DNA from: an uncultured Photobacterium sp. | Lineage (GTDB): Bacteria; Pseudomonadota; Gammaproteobacteria; Enterobacterales; Vibrionaceae | NCBI RefSeq assembly: GCF_947039875.1 | Contig: NZ_CAMRAN010000008.1 | Coordinates: 41,863-105,862 of the forward strand | Length of the DNA stretch: 64,000 nucleotides | Reading direction: 5' to 3' | Part shown: positions 8,660-17,751 of the stretch, piece after piece | How positions within the stretch are numbered: position 1 is the first letter of the stretch | Layout: the number at the start of each line of letters is the position of its first letter | The notes under the pieces: generated by a model | The model's input: only the letters and a program-made list of their open reading frames with translations | Database searches by the model: none | Told to the model about the DNA's origin: nothing | Position numbers and translations under genes: made by a program

Positions 8660-9250
8660 ATGACAAACACATTATTCACACCAGAAAACAGTGCAATGCT
8701 TCTCATTGATCATCAAGTGGGCACTATGGGATGGGTTCATTCTGCTGATTTAGAACAAATCAAACGCAATACATTAGCCTTAGCACGTGCTGCAAAAGAG
8801 ACAGGAATGCCTCTAATTTTAACTTCTAGCCAAGAAAATAATGTCCAAGGGTTATTATTTGATGAGCTGCAACAAGCCGTACCTGAAGCTTATGCATTAC
8901 GTATTCAAAGAGCAGGTGTTGTCGATGCGATGAAAGATCCAAACTTTGCTAAAGCTGTTGCTGCAACAGGCCGTAAAAACTTAATCATTGCAGGTATAAC
9001 CACTGACGTTTGCGTTGTTTACCCTGCGCTTACATCTGTTCAAGAAGGTTATCGAGTACAAGTTGTCGTAGATGGCTCAGGATCGCCAACGACATTAGCG
9101 GATGAAACCGCATTGCGTCGCATGGAATCAAATGGAGTAACACTAACTTCAACTAACCAATTAATTGCAGAATTAGCTCAAGATTGGACCACAGAAAATG
9201 GTCAAAAATTAATGACGGTATTATTTGAAGAAATACTATCAAAGCAATAA
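8660..9250 (+). CDS. Isochorismatase-like cysteine hydrolase, YcaC type
   Basis: A 196-residue member of the isochorismatase-like hydrolases. The family uses an Asp-Lys-Cys triad: Asp is visible in LLIDHQVG, and the nucleophile Cys in GITTDVCVV at about residue 118. The middle Lys is not obvious because RIQRAGV stands where a Lys would be expected, so activity should not be assumed. The overall pattern (ITTDVCV, SPTTLADETALRRM) is closest to YcaC, whose substrate is unknown. Second gene of a pirin-hydrolase operon, a pairing seen in other gamma-proteobacteria. Confidence 0.83.
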   Translation: MTNTLFTPENSAMLLIDHQVGTMGWVHSADLEQIKRNTLALARAAKETGMPLILTSSQENNVQGLLFDELQQAVPEAYALRIQRAGVVDAMKDPNFAKAVAATGRKNLIIAGITTDVCVVYPALTSVQEGYRVQVVVDGSGSPTTLADETALRRMESNGVTLTSTNQLIAELAQDWTTENGQKLMTVLFEEILSKQ

Positions 9251-9280
9251 GGTCTAGGGCGAGTGCGATCGAGTTTGTAT

Positions 9281-9375
9281 CTACAACGCGTGGAGAGTAG
9301 ATTCCCTATCGCCCTCACGGGCATTCACTGTAGGGAATGACGGGGTTGGGGGTAGCATTCACTGTAGAGAATAAC
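9281..9375. repeat. Partial copy of the 196-bp intergenic repeat
   Basis: Starts with CTACAACGCGTGGA and keeps the ATTCCCTA/TAGGGAAT hairpin and the GGGGTTGGGGGT segment of the units at 6254-6840, but lacks the second hairpin module. It lies between the hydrolase gene and hypA, 2.4 kb from the tandem array. Confidence 0.85.
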
Positions 9376-9382
9376 GGAAATT

Positions 9383-9422
9383 AAAAAAGGCCATATCAGC
9401 ATTAACTGATACGGCCTTTTTT
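9383..9422. terminator. Bidirectional terminator between converging operons
   Basis: AAAAGGCC-A-TATCAG and CTGATA-C-GGCCTTTT pair around CATTAA, with an A run on one side and a T run on the other. It can end both the hydrolase transcript and the hypBCDEA transcript. Confidence 0.88.
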
Positions 9423-9437
9423 AGTGATAATCGCTGC

Positions 9438-9794
9438 TTATGCGTCTTTGCTTTGCTCGACTTCAAGCTGCATTAGCATTAAATCTTCGCCATCTAAAAC
9501 ATGGGTGCGATTACTACCGCAATGCTGACAGATAATGCTGCGCTCGTTATGAATGGTTTCTTGTCCACATTCAAGGCAGGATAACACCAGCGGCTGAATG
9601 TTCATTTCAAACTCAGCGTCATGGCAAATGCCTTCCAGCTTAAAAGTCTGAAAAGCCGTTTCAAGTAAGGCGGGTTCTACCCCACTTAAAATGCCGACTT
9701 TAATTGCAACACGAGTGACTTTGTCTGCATTGTTATCACGAGCATGTTGTTCGCATTGTTCGATTAAAGCGCCAACAATGGAATACTCGTGCAT
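9438..9794 (-). CDS. hypA: Hydrogenase nickel-insertion protein HypA
   Basis: A 118-residue HypA that delivers nickel to the hydrogenase large-subunit precursor together with HypB. The N-terminal MHEYS carries the conserved nickel ligand His2. The zinc site is formed by two CxxC pairs (CLEC and CQHC). The start codon overlaps the hypE stop by one base (TAATG), the last step of the hypB-C-D-E-A chain. It ends shortly before a bidirectional terminator. Confidence 0.97.
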   Translation of the reverse strand: MHEYSIVGALIEQCEQHARDNNADKVTRVAIKVGILSGVEPALLETAFQTFKLEGICHDAEFEMNIQPLVLSCLECGQETIHNERSIICQHCGSNRTHVLDGEDLMLMQLEVEQSKDA

Positions 9795-10825
9795 TAACAG
9801 ATCCTCGGTAATAATTCACCTTGAGGAAGGTCAAGATAACGACGACTACCCCAACCACTGGTTAGAATTACACGACCTGTATGTTCATTATTAACCGAAC
9901 CAATCACAGCTGCGTTTTCACAGGCGGCAAAGGCTTCAAGCACTTCTAATGCTTTTTGCGCTTGTGCCTGAGGCAATGCAATAATAAACGTGCCTTCGTT
10001 GGCTAAATCAAACGGTTCAAACCCGTATAATTCACATAGGCCACGCACTTCTTCACTAACAGGTACATCATCTTCAACAAGGTTGATACCCACATCAGAG
10101 GCTTGTGCCCATTCATTTAATACCGCAGATAAACCGCCACGGGTTGCATCACGCATTGCATGAATATCAAGCCCTGCCGCAATAAGTGCTTCAACCGCAG
10201 GCCATAGCGTATTGCAGTCACTGATAAGCTCAGATTCAAGGGTTAAGCCTTCACGCGCCATTAAAATAGCTGCGCCATGACGACCAACATCACGCGACAC
10301 AATAATTGCATCACCATCAGCAAGGTTACGGACTGAAATGCCTGTTTGCATGATTTTGCCAACACCGGTGGTATTAATAAAAATACCGTCAGCACACCCT
10401 TTAGGCACTACTTTAGTATCACCACAAACGATTTTAGCACCTGAAATACTTAACTCATTTGCCATGCTATTAACGATAGTTTTAAGTTTATCGATTTCAA
10501 ACCCTTCTTCGATAATCACACTACAACTTAAATATTGTGGTTGTGCGCCCATCATCGCTAAATCATTCACAGTGCCTGCAATGGCTAATTTACCAATGTT
10601 ACCACCAGCAAAAAACAACGGTGACACTGTAAATGAATCAGTAGTAAAGGCAGTTTTACCTTCAAGGGTTAATACTGCAGCATCTTCTTCGCTACGCAGA
10701 ATCGCATTATCAAACGCTTTAAAGAATAAGCCTTTAATGAGCTTATTCATTTCCTGACCGCCACCGCCATGACTTAGTTGAATAGATTTTGTAGTCGATA
10801 AAGCGGAGAAATCTTGTTCACTCAT
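9794..10825 (-). CDS. hypE: Hydrogenase maturation dehydratase HypE
   Basis: HypE (343 residues) dehydrates the thiocarboxamide attached to its own C-terminal cysteine and so makes the cyanide ligand of the NiFe centre. The essential C-terminal PRIC is present. The PurM/AIR-synthase-like fold is evident from the glycine-rich start ([13 protein letters not shown]), AFTTDSFTV and [10 protein letters not shown]. Its ATG overlaps the hypD stop (ATGA). It normally works with HypF, but the only HypF-like gene in the window appears degenerate. Confidence 0.97.
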   Translation of the reverse strand: MSEQDFSALSTTKSIQLSHGGGGQEMNKLIKGLFFKAFDNAILRSEEDAAVLTLEGKTAFTTDSFTVSPLFFAGGNIGKLAIAGTVNDLAMMGAQPQYLSCSVIIEEGFEIDKLKTIVNSMANELSISGAKIVCGDTKVVPKGCADGIFINTTGVGKIMQTGISVRNLADGDAIIVSRDVGRHGAAILMAREGLTLESELISDCNTLWPAVEALIAAGLDIHAMRDATRGGLSAVLNEWAQASDVGINLVEDDVPVSEEVRGLCELYGFEPFDLANEGTFIIALPQAQAQKALEVLEAFAACENAAVIGSVNNEHTGRVILTSGWGSRRYLDLPQGELLPRIC

Positions 10826-11943
10826 TTTACACCTCGGTAACGGAAATACGCATTACACGCACCTTCTGAACTCACCATGCAACTGCCAAGTGGCGTTTGT
10901 GGCGTACAACCACGACCAAAGACTTTACAATCTTTTGGTTTTGCTAAACCGCGTAGAATATCACCGCACTGACACGCTTTATGGTCATCAATCGGTGTCA
11001 TTGGCAAGCAAGCAGCAAATTTAATTTCAGCATCACGATGGCGATATTTTTCATTCAATTGTAATGCTGAGTTAGCAATCGGCCCTAAGCCACGCCAGCG
11101 GAAACTATCACGAATATCAAAACAACGTTTAACCGCCGCTTGAGCAACCGTATTACCTTCTTCTGTTACCGCGCGTGTATATTGCACATCAAGTTCAGCA
11201 ATGCCTGCTACTCTTTGCTTGGTTAAGCGCAGAATAGATTCCATCACATCAACGGGTTCAAATCCTGCAACCACGACCGGCGTTTGGTATTTTTCAACTA
11301 CCGAGCGATAAATTTTAGCACCTTCAATAACACTTACATGTGAAGGACCAATAAAGGCATTCACTTTCACCGCAGGATCAGCCATCACCACATCAATTGC
11401 AGGTGGCACTAATACATGGTTAATATGAAAATAAAGGTTATTGATCTGACGTTGCTCGGCAAGTTCAATTAAAATCGCCGTCATTGGGGTTGAGGTTTCA
11501 AACCCAATCGCAAAGAAAACCACGTCTTTATCGGGGTTATCAAGCGCAATCGTTAAGCAATCAAGCGGATCATAAATTGGGCGAATATCACACCCTTGAG
11601 CGCGATATTGTGCCAAGCTGCCTTTTGAACCAGGAACACGAATCATGTCGCCCAATGTCACTAAAATCACATTAGGCTGACTCGCTAATGCCGCTGCATG
11701 ATCAATGCGCTCTTTGGGCATCACACACACAGGACAGCCAGGGCCGTGAATAAAATCAATGTTCTCAGGTAATAGCTGCTTTAAACCATACTTCATAATG
11801 GTATGAGTATGACCACCACACACTTCCATTACTTGCATCGGCTCAGGTAAATCAACCGCAAGTTGCTTAATCTGTTCAGCTAAACTCAATACTGTATCGG
11901 CATCACGAAAGCCTTCATACAGTTTTTTTAGATCGAAATTCAT
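10822..11943 (-). CDS. hypD: Hydrogenase maturation scaffold HypD
   Basis: HypD (373 residues) is the iron-sulfur scaffold on which Fe(CN)2CO is assembled with HypC. Conserved elements visible: MEVCGGHTHT, GPGCPVCV, GFETSTP and a C-terminal cluster region with CGDI and CMVSSEGACNAY. It overlaps hypC upstream and hypE downstream by four bases each, which indicates coupled translation. Confidence 0.97.
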   Translation of the reverse strand: MNFDLKKLYEGFRDADTVLSLAEQIKQLAVDLPEPMQVMEVCGGHTHTIMKYGLKQLLPENIDFIHGPGCPVCVMPKERIDHAAALASQPNVILVTLGDMIRVPGSKGSLAQYRAQGCDIRPIYDPLDCLTIALDNPDKDVVFFAIGFETSTPMTAILIELAEQRQINNLYFHINHVLVPPAIDVVMADPAVKVNAFIGPSHVSVIEGAKIYRSVVEKYQTPVVVAGFEPVDVMESILRLTKQRVAGIAELDVQYTRAVTEEGNTVAQAAVKRCFDIRDSFRWRGLGPIANSALQLNEKYRHRDAEIKFAACLPMTPIDDHKACQCGDILRGLAKPKDCKVFGRGCTPQTPLGSCMVSSEGACNAYFRYRGVK

Positions 11944-12179
11944 ATTGGAAGTGGCCCTGATTCATCCATAATAAACTGATACATTTCAAGACTTTCTTGT
12001 GCATCTTTATCATCAATTTTGCTCATGACAAAACCGATATGGATCAATACATACTCACCAATAGCAAGCGGGTCCATTAATAGATGACAGCTTACGCGAC
12101 GTTTTACGCCCATAGTATCAACCGTGACGGTATTATCTTCGTGAATCTCTACAACTTGCGATGGAATCGATAAACACAT
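11940..12179 (-). CDS. hypC: Hydrogenase maturation chaperone HypC
   Basis: HypC/HupF family, 79 residues. It starts MCLSIP; Cys2 binds the iron of the cofactor and contacts HypD and the large-subunit precursor. It lies two bases after the hypB stop and overlaps hypD. Confidence 0.96.
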   Translation of the reverse strand: MCLSIPSQVVEIHEDNTVTVDTMGVKRRVSCHLLMDPLAIGEYVLIHIGFVMSKIDDKDAQESLEMYQFIMDESGPLPI

Positions 12180-12181
12180 AA

Positions 12182-12916
12182 TTACGCTTCCTGTGGGCGT
12201 TGATTAGCAGTTAACCACTTAACTAAAGGCGCAAAAGTTGCTTCATCTTTGGTTGATAGCGTAATCACTTCAACATTAGGATTCAGTTTCTTCAGTTGTG
12301 CTTTCGCTTCATCAACGCTGAAATCAAAATACGGTAATAAATCACACTTAGTGATCAAAACCACATCCGCCCGACGAAACATCACTGGGTATTTTTCAAT
12401 TTTGTCATCACCTTCTGGCACAGAAACCAAAACAATATTTTTATGGGTGCCCACATCGTAACTTGCAGGACAAACTAAGTTACCCACGTTCTCAACAAAG
12501 CAAATATCAATATTTTTAAGATCAACATGATGTAATGCACCGTGAACCATAAAGGCATCAAGGTGACACGCAGAACCTGTTTGAATTTGGTATGCGTCAA
12601 TACCGTGTGCTTTTAGGCGATCAGCATCACGCGAAGTTTCTAGATCACCTTCAATGACCGCATATTTTAAATCGGTGTACTTATGTAAATGCTCCAGTAA
12701 TGTGGTTTTACCGCTACCAGGGCTACTCATCAAATTAAATGCCGTCACATTTTGTGCTTCAAAATGGGCGCGATTATGTGCAGCCTCCACATCATTCTTA
12801 TCTAGAATTTTATGAATAACTGATAATGTCTTTTTATCATTTAATTGAGGGTTTGCTTGTAGTTGGTGATGATGGTGATCACCTCTTGGTAATGAACAAC
12901 CGCAATCTTGGCACAT
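12182..12916 (-). CDS. hypB: Hydrogenase nickel GTPase HypB
   Basis: HypB (244 residues from this start) is a GTPase that delivers nickel with HypA. The N-terminal MCQDCGC is the high-affinity nickel site, and a short His run (DHHHH) can store extra metal. The G domain shows a P-loop SSPGSGKT, VIEGDL and ITKCDLLP. The reading frame extends 15 codons upstream to a TTG at 12961, but ATG 12916 has a GGAG five bases away and puts the CxxCGC motif at the very N-terminus as in known HypB, so it is preferred. First gene of hypBCDEA. No convincing sigma-54 or FNR site was found upstream. Confidence 0.95.
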   Translation of the reverse strand: MCQDCGCSLPRGDHHHHQLQANPQLNDKKTLSVIHKILDKNDVEAAHNRAHFEAQNVTAFNLMSSPGSGKTTLLEHLHKYTDLKYAVIEGDLETSRDADRLKAHGIDAYQIQTGSACHLDAFMVHGALHHVDLKNIDICFVENVGNLVCPASYDVGTHKNIVLVSVPEGDDKIEKYPVMFRRADVVLITKCDLLPYFDFSVDEAKAQLKKLNPNVEVITLSTKDEATFAPLVKWLTANQRPQEA

Positions 12917-13191
12917 ATGAACTCCAGCAATAGAGGGACTTTTAGCTATCGTTTTAATCAAAAAATAGATAAACGGTAGGAAAATTAAACAGGACTCAGT
13001 TTAGGTTATTGAACACTCAAATTCTGAGAATTATAAGCATCAATTATCTATGCTTTAAGCGAATAAATCAATTTGTGTGACAATTTATTTGACGGATAAT
13101 TAGATTAATATTATATATATCGCCCTTACTGACAAACTGATAAAATATGCGTTTGCGATTCAGTTTAGCTTCAGACTTAATGACAATTATC

Positions 13192-13228
13192 TGACATAAC
13201 CCTAAATCTGTACGCGTATGTTATGTCA
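13192..13228. promoter_or_regulatory. Inverted repeat TGACATAAC/GTTATGTCA in the 410-bp gap between hypB and the next gene
   Basis: Two perfect 9-base arms at 13192-13200 and 13220-13228 are separated by 19 bases. They lie about 100 bp in front of the secreted protein gene at 13327 and could be an operator; no known regulator is recognised. The rest of 12917-13326 is AT-rich with no other clear feature. Confidence 0.4.
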
Positions 13229-13326
13229 TAAGAACTTCAAGAGTAATTACGCTGAGACTTGCTATAACGCTCTCTCATGATATCTTGAATAAGAATGTTA
13301 TTCATCGAACAAAAAGAGAAACCATA

Positions 13327-13902
13327 ATGCAAACAAAAACATCTAACTTAAAAACCAAGCTTCTAAAATTAGCTGCACCCGTTGCGTTAGCTTGTGCATT
13401 TGCAGCTGCACCAACAGTAGCGATGGCTAAAGATGCTCCAAATGCCTCTATGGTGGCATCTCAAAAAACCACAGCTGAACAACAAAAGGTTGTTGCTGAA
13501 ATTGGTAAAATCCAGCAAGAGCTTGCCGCTATTCGTGTGAAAACATTAAAAGCAAATCCTCAATTAATCGAAGAGATGAAAGCTTACGAAACAGCATTTA
13601 ACAATAAAGTTAAAGCCAAGGGTTACAAACCAGAAAAACTAATCAAGCGTGCTCAAGAAATCCAAGTTGAAGCAACAAAGAAAGATGTTTCAAATGATAA
13701 GCGTACTGAGTTGATTAAAGAATTTACAACTATCCGTACTACGCTTGAGAAGCAACAACGTTCAATCTTGAATGATCCTGCAATCAGTAAGCAAGACAAA
13801 AAAGTACAAGATGACGTGATTAAGGCCATGAAAAAACAAGATCCAAAAACGACTGATCTACTAAAAAAATTAAATCAACTTGTTATGCAATTTAAAAAAT
13901 AA
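13327..13902 (+). CDS. Secreted helical protein of unknown function
   Basis: Family not recognised. The frame opens at a TTG (13285), but ATG 13327 gives a proper signal peptide: KTKLLKLA, a hydrophobic core, then APTVAMA before KDAPNA. The mature part (~155 residues) is Lys/Gln/Glu-rich, has no Cys, Trp or Pro-rich linker, and is predicted to be almost wholly helical and coiled-coil-like (EIGKIQQELAAIRVKTLK). That profile resembles small periplasmic chaperone-like or stress proteins, but no homology is claimed. It stands alone between an inverted repeat and a strong terminator, so it is probably a single-gene unit. Confidence 0.75.
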   Translation: MQTKTSNLKTKLLKLAAPVALACAFAAAPTVAMAKDAPNASMVASQKTTAEQQKVVAEIGKIQQELAAIRVKTLKANPQLIEEMKAYETAFNNKVKAKGYKPEKLIKRAQEIQVEATKKDVSNDKRTELIKEFTTIRTTLEKQQRSILNDPAISKQDKKVQDDVIKAMKKQDPKTTDLLKKLNQLVMQFKK

Positions 13903-13933
13903 TTGCGTAATATAACTGAATAGTCTTTTATTC

Positions 13934-13966
13934 AAAAAAAGGATAATCAAACGATTATCCTTTTTT
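13934..13966. terminator. Rho-independent terminator
   Basis: AAAAAAGGATAATC and GATTATCCTTTTTT pair around AAAC. It ends the gene at 13327-13902 and can also serve the converging membrane-protein gene. Confidence 0.9.
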
Positions 13967-14004
13967 ATATCTACTGTTTTATCTCTAATGAATAGAATAT
14001 ATAA

Positions 14005-14400
14005 TTACAGCTTAACCGCTTGATTTTGACTTAACAATTTCATGCCATTAATAATTTTTGCAAGCCACACCACTACCGCGACAAAAGCTATAGCCCCACC
14101 GACGAACGGTAAGATGTTCAACACTTTATCTAGAATTTCGCTATGAATCCAGTATTCAGCACCAGCAATCATGCCCGTTGTTGTTGCTGCCGACACACCC
14201 AACACCACAAAAAAAGTAAGAAACAAAAAGAAACTACGAATAATGGTGTAGTAATGGCTATAAGCAACCTCATCAGCGCCTTTATCAAGTTTATAGCCAG
14301 CATAAATAATGGCGATAATCCCTGATAATAATAAAGTAAACGGGGTTAGAAAGCTGGCAATATATGCAAACCAAATACCCTTTTTATGTTCTTCCGTCAT
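14005..14400 (-). CDS. Small inner-membrane protein, DUF4870-like
   Basis: About 131 residues with three or four hydrophobic helices (IASFLTPFTLLLSGIIAIIYAG, FFLFLTFFVVLGVSAA and a C-terminal AFVAVVVWLAKIING). The charged start TEEHKKG and the arrangement resemble DUF4870 membrane proteins, whose function is unknown. The longest frame starts at a TTG (14424); two adjacent ATGs at 14403 and 14400 follow a GGA, and the second has the better spacing. It is followed downstream by a shared terminator. Confidence 0.6.
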   Translation of the reverse strand: MTEEHKKGIWFAYIASFLTPFTLLLSGIIAIIYAGYKLDKGADEVAYSHYYTIIRSFFLFLTFFVVLGVSAATTTGMIAGAEYWIHSEILDKVLNILPFVGGAIAFVAVVVWLAKIINGMKLLSQNQAVKL

Positions 14401-14546
14401 CATATGGTCCGAATAAATAAGCAATGTATAAGTTAATTATCACTGATATTTACTTGAGTTCAAGTTTCGCTCTAAATTACGATGACCGGGATCAACTTCT
14501 CGATCATTACTGTCGCTAGGATCTGCTATAACGCCCTAAACGAACA

Positions 14547-14573
14547 CATGCCTGCGATAAATCGACAGGCATG
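14547..14573. other. Hairpin in the gap downstream of hutZ
   Basis: CATGCCTGCGA and TCG-A-CAGGCATG pair around TAAA with one bulged A. It lies 37 bp beyond the hutZ stop and could be a weak terminator, but there is no uninterrupted T run. Confidence 0.45.
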
Positions 14574-14609
14574 GAGTAGGTTTATTTTACGACTGCGAAC
14601 AAATGCTAT

Positions 14610-15167
14610 TTATAATTTATCCGTTGGCGTTTCAATTTCAGAGCCATCTTTAATACGACGGTGACCTTGTTCTAAATGAACAAAATCCACTAAATCATCA
14701 CCACTAACTTGAAACGCTTTACCAAACCCTTTTACAAATAGCCCTTGCGTTGGTGCTAAGCGGAATAAGACAAAATCTTCTAAGCCACTTAAACCATCAA
14801 TTATCTCACCAAAGCGATCCCGTAACGCTACCACTGCCGATGTCCAACGATCACTATTACGCTCAACCACACTCACATCAGCTTCAAAGGTTAATCGTTT
14901 ACGGGCATACAACGTTTTGGCCGTAGTTTCATCTTCAATCATCATGAGAGAGACTTGAGGATTTTCCAGTAAATTACGCGCATGCTTGGCAATCTGACTA
15001 ATTAACACGTAATACCCATCATCAAGTAACGCAAAAGGTGCATAACTAACATTAGGTTTGCCATTAATATCAACCGTCGCCAGTTGCAGTGTTAAACACG
15101 CTTCACGAAATTCTTTAATCTCTGGTCCTAAACGGTTTTGCAGTCGTTGTTGTTTTACTTCACCCAT
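14610..15167 (-). CDS. hutZ: Haem-utilisation protein HutZ (HugZ family)
   Basis: A 185-residue split-barrel protein of the pyridoxamine-phosphate-oxidase-like fold. In Vibrio cholerae HutZ binds haem in the cytoplasm, is needed for efficient haem use, and degrades haem with the help of HutX. The family pattern is clear: LQLATVDINGKPNVSYAPFA at the start, ARNLLENPQVSLMMIEDE in the middle, and the C-terminal LVDFVHLEQGHRRIKDG. The Shine-Dalgarno is AGGGA. It follows hutX on the same strand after 131 bp and sits opposite the tonB-exbBD-hutBCD operon, which is the normal Vibrionaceae layout. Confidence 0.93.
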   Translation of the reverse strand: MGEVKQQRLQNRLGPEIKEFREACLTLQLATVDINGKPNVSYAPFALLDDGYYVLISQIAKHARNLLENPQVSLMMIEDETTAKTLYARKRLTFEADVSVVERNSDRWTSAVVALRDRFGEIIDGLSGLEDFVLFRLAPTQGLFVKGFGKAFQVSGDDLVDFVHLEQGHRRIKDGSEIETPTDKL

Positions 15168-15298
15168 TTTATTTCCCTTCTTCCTTTTTAATGCAGACTG
15201 ACTAACATTCTATTTTTATATTGTTATTATATTTTTAACTCATGTTTTTAAAATAATGGTTCTTTTTAACTAATGACTGCTTCTCATAAACCAAACAT

Positions 15299-15826
15299 TT
15301 AATTTGTTAGTAGTTTGAGCTGTTGAAATTTTTCAATTTGATCTGAAAATAAGTTGCGCTGTTTATCTCGCCCCAAATAGACTTTAAAGATACATTCACC
15401 GTGTTCGGCAAAGAAACCTATAAAATAGCTTTCCTGACCCATAAATGGCTTACTAACTAATGCAATATGCTCAACTAAATCTAATCGTAGATGACCATGT
15501 AATTCACCCTCTTTACCCATTAAATTATAGTAACCGCGGGCTAATTTTCCTTTGGGAAACGGTGCTTTTACTTCAAAGATAGATCCCATTGAATGCACGA
15601 TGGCCGTAACTGGCCCCCAACTCGGTAATACCTCTACGATGGTTTGTGCCACATTGCCAGCCAATGGAAAAACTAACTCAGATGGCAGCGATAACACCAC
15701 TTCACCTTCTGTAACCTGTAGTTGTTCAGCAATTGCACCTGCATGAAGTTTTTCATCCTGTTGTAATATTTGAGCAACTTTCGTTTTTAATTCATCATGA
15801 GAATAGCGAGTAAACACAGTTATCAT
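15299..15826 (-). CDS. hutX: Intracellular haem carrier HutX
   Basis: A 175-residue HutX/HuvX family protein that transfers haem to HutZ. Typical features are SWGPVTAIVHSMGSIFEVKAPFPKG [SWGPVTAIVHSMGSIFE is the recognisable part] and GYYNLMGKEGELHGHL. The ATG at 15826 has AAAAGG directly against it; a GTG three codons downstream (15817) has better spacing and may be the real start. It lies just downstream of a broken hutW, so its transcript probably still starts at the Fur-controlled region near 16.73 kb. Confidence 0.93.
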   Translation of the reverse strand: MITVFTRYSHDELKTKVAQILQQDEKLHAGAIAEQLQVTEGEVVLSLPSELVFPLAGNVAQTIVEVLPSWGPVTAIVHSMGSIFEVKAPFPKGKLARGYYNLMGKEGELHGHLRLDLVEHIALVSKPFMGQESYFIGFFAEHGECIFKVYLGRDKQRNLFSDQIEKFQQLKLLTN

Positions 15827-15868
15827 CCTTTTAATTACAATTAGCTAATAAATTTAATTTTCACACGG

Positions 15869-16611
15869 TTAAGATTGTGCTTTTATCGTTGCAGTCGTTA
15901 TTACTTGAATCAAGGCTTGCGCCAGCGTCACCGCCCAAAATTGTCCCGCTAACGTCAGATTTAAATAGCGGTGATGCCCAAGTTGTTCTATTTCGACAAA
16001 ACCATGTTGTTGCCACAGTTGAAATAATGGCATGCAAAAACTAAACAATGGCCAACCGGCTTGCTTATCAAGTTGTTTTGCAACAATCACTCCACGATCA
16101 AAGCCCGCTTTAATTGCCGTATTAACCGCAGCATGAGGTGATGATTTAACCATCATCGCGAGTGGAATTCGTTGGTTATTAACATCATCCATATAACGTT
16201 CAAGTTTGCGATGTTGCACATAACCATAACCGCCAACATTGCCCCCTGCATCCGCCCCTAGCGGTAAGACTTCTGCGGTGGTTTTAGCAAGACTGTTATA
16301 GCAACTTCGTTCACGGTTATCGCGCGCCCAATGATTAACACTTAAACGGCGTAGATGATGTTTAGCCATATAATCTACCCCATTTCAAACATTGAAGCTT
16401 TAGTCATAGTATCAGCTGGCTCTGGTAAACGGCCTTGTTCAACCATTTTCCCCATTGGCGTATTGCCCATTTCAATCAGCTGATATAAATCAACACCATG
16501 GGCACCAGAATCAAGAAAATCATTTAAATCTTGTTGCCACACATCAAGATTCTGGTATGGAAGTCCATAGAGTAAATCAATCACAATTGGCGCTTGATCG
16601 GTTGCTATCAC
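15869..16611 (-). pseudogene. hutW: hutW remnant (radical-SAM haem-utilisation protein), truncated and frameshifted
   Basis: HutW is normally ~450 residues, with a radical-SAM CxxxCxxC cluster near its N-terminus. Here only the C-terminal half survives in two frames: 16375-16611 encodes the segment beginning DQAPIVIDLLYGLP and ending ASMFEMG, and 15869-16369 encodes the continuation (MAKHHLRRLSVNHWARDNRE, then GADAGGNVGGYGYVQ, ending VTLAQALIQV). The two pieces join exactly in family order but differ in frame near 16370-16380. An in-frame stop lies two codons above 16611, and no cluster motif was found between there and the promoter, so the N-terminal part has been deleted. Function as a radical-SAM enzyme is lost. 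The rest of the haem locus is intact. Confidence 0.85.
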
Positions 16612-16710
16612 TTTTCAAGCTGCTTATTTCAAGATTTCAATGCAGAAACGGTGCATTGCCATTCCCATCAATGATTCTTTATCTCATTTGCGGCCATGAT
16701 ATTTTGCATT

Positions 16711-16743
16711 GAATAATATTGCAAATGATAATTGATATTATTC
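16711..16743. promoter_or_regulatory. Putative Fur-binding region between the divergent haem operons
   Basis: A 9-base perfect dyad GAATAATAT/ATATTATTC (16711-16719 and 16735-16743) encloses AAATGATAATTG, which resembles the GATAAT repeats of a Fur box. It lies between the hut genes on the minus strand and tonB on the plus strand, where Vibrionaceae haem loci are iron-regulated. The rest of 16612-16911 shows no gene. Confidence 0.55.
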
Positions 16744-16911
16744 GCATTTCGTGGATAATGGCTAAAAATAAAGAGGCTATATTAATGGTTATGTAAGTAA
16801 CCACATGAAAATGCTGATAAAACGGACTGTACACACAAGGGGTGGTATTTTGCATCAATATTCAATCACTATCGACAACATTCTTTTTAGTGTTATTTTT
16901 AGGTAATAATA

Positions 16912-17748
16912 GTGAATACAAAACGTTACGTTGCCGCTGGGGCGATATCATTATTGGTTCATAGTATGTTTCTTGCTGCTATGCCAACCAAAGATCCAAT
17001 CACACTGACGATGGGAAGCGATACTCCACACGTTAGTTTAACCTTCGTTGCAGTTCCACCTGCTGTGGCGAAAACGCCACCACCAACGGTAACGCCAGTA
17101 TCCACCCCGACAGAATCAGTACCAATAAAGCCAGCCCCAGTAAAGCCCCCTGTTATATCGACTATGAAGCGCTTAGCAAAGACCACAACAGCAAATAAAA
17201 CCGTCTCGAAAAAAGCCCCTACACTTAAAAAAACTGCACCGCCGAAAAAGAAAACTGCACCGCCGATTAAAAACAGCGTTACCCCAATAAAAAACGTCAC
17301 CTCAGTAAAAAAGAAGCAGCTTACGCATAAAAAACCTTTAAAGCAGACATCATCAGCTGTAACAACGACGACGGATACAAAAACAGCGCTAAAATCAACA
17401 AAATCACTTTCAAATCAATCGAATAAAACAGCAGCCATCGCTGTCGATAATGCAGGAACACAAGCATTACAATTGGTATCAAAGCCGACCTTTGTGACAC
17501 GACCAGGCGCTGTCAATTACCCCAAATTAGCCAAACGTCGCGGCATTGAGGGTCAAGTACTGATTGAAGTCTGGATTGGTATAAAAGGACAACAACTCAA
17601 ACAAAAACTGATCAAATCATCCGGTGCTCATATCTTAGATAACGCAGCAATTACGGCGATTAAGAAATGGCATTTTTCTTCTCATATTGTGAACGGTAAG
17701 GCGATTACCCACCGAGTACAGATCCCTATACGTTTTAAACTGGACTAA
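16912..17748 (+). CDS. tonB: TonB energy-transducing protein of the haem locus
   Basis: TonB (278 residues) carries the proton-motive-force signal from ExbB-ExbD to outer-membrane haem and siderophore receptors. One N-terminal membrane helix contains the conserved SLLVHSMF with the key His. A long Pro/Lys/Thr-rich spacer covers ~50-180. The C-terminal TonB domain runs from ~195 (RPGAVNYPKLAKRRGIEG) to the end (RVQIPIRFKLD). Start is GTG 16912, with AGG about nine bases upstream. exbB follows after three bases. Its place beside the hut genes marks it as the TonB1-type system. Confidence 0.95.
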   Translation: MNTKRYVAAGAISLLVHSMFLAAMPTKDPITLTMGSDTPHVSLTFVAVPPAVAKTPPPTVTPVSTPTESVPIKPAPVKPPVISTMKRLAKTTTANKTVSKKAPTLKKTAPPKKKTAPPIKNSVTPIKNVTSVKKKQLTHKKPLKQTSSAVTTTTDTKTALKSTKSLSNQSNKTAAIAVDNAGTQALQLVSKPTFVTRPGAVNYPKLAKRRGIEGQVLIEVWIGIKGQQLKQKLIKSSGAHILDNAAITAIKKWHFSSHIVNGKAITHRVQIPIRFKLD

Positions 17749-17751
17749 ACC

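Noticed and set aside
12917..13326. Sigma-54 or FNR site for the hyp operon
   Set aside because: No TGGCAC-N5-TTGC on the minus strand and no TTGAT-N4-ATCAA match was found.
15869..16611. Two separate functional genes (166 and 78 residues)
   Set aside because: Together they match the C-terminal half of HutW in order but in different frames, so they are one decayed gene.
16959..17300. Minus-strand frame over tonB
   Set aside because: It is a shadow of the Pro/Lys-rich spacer, whose codons give few stops on the other strand.
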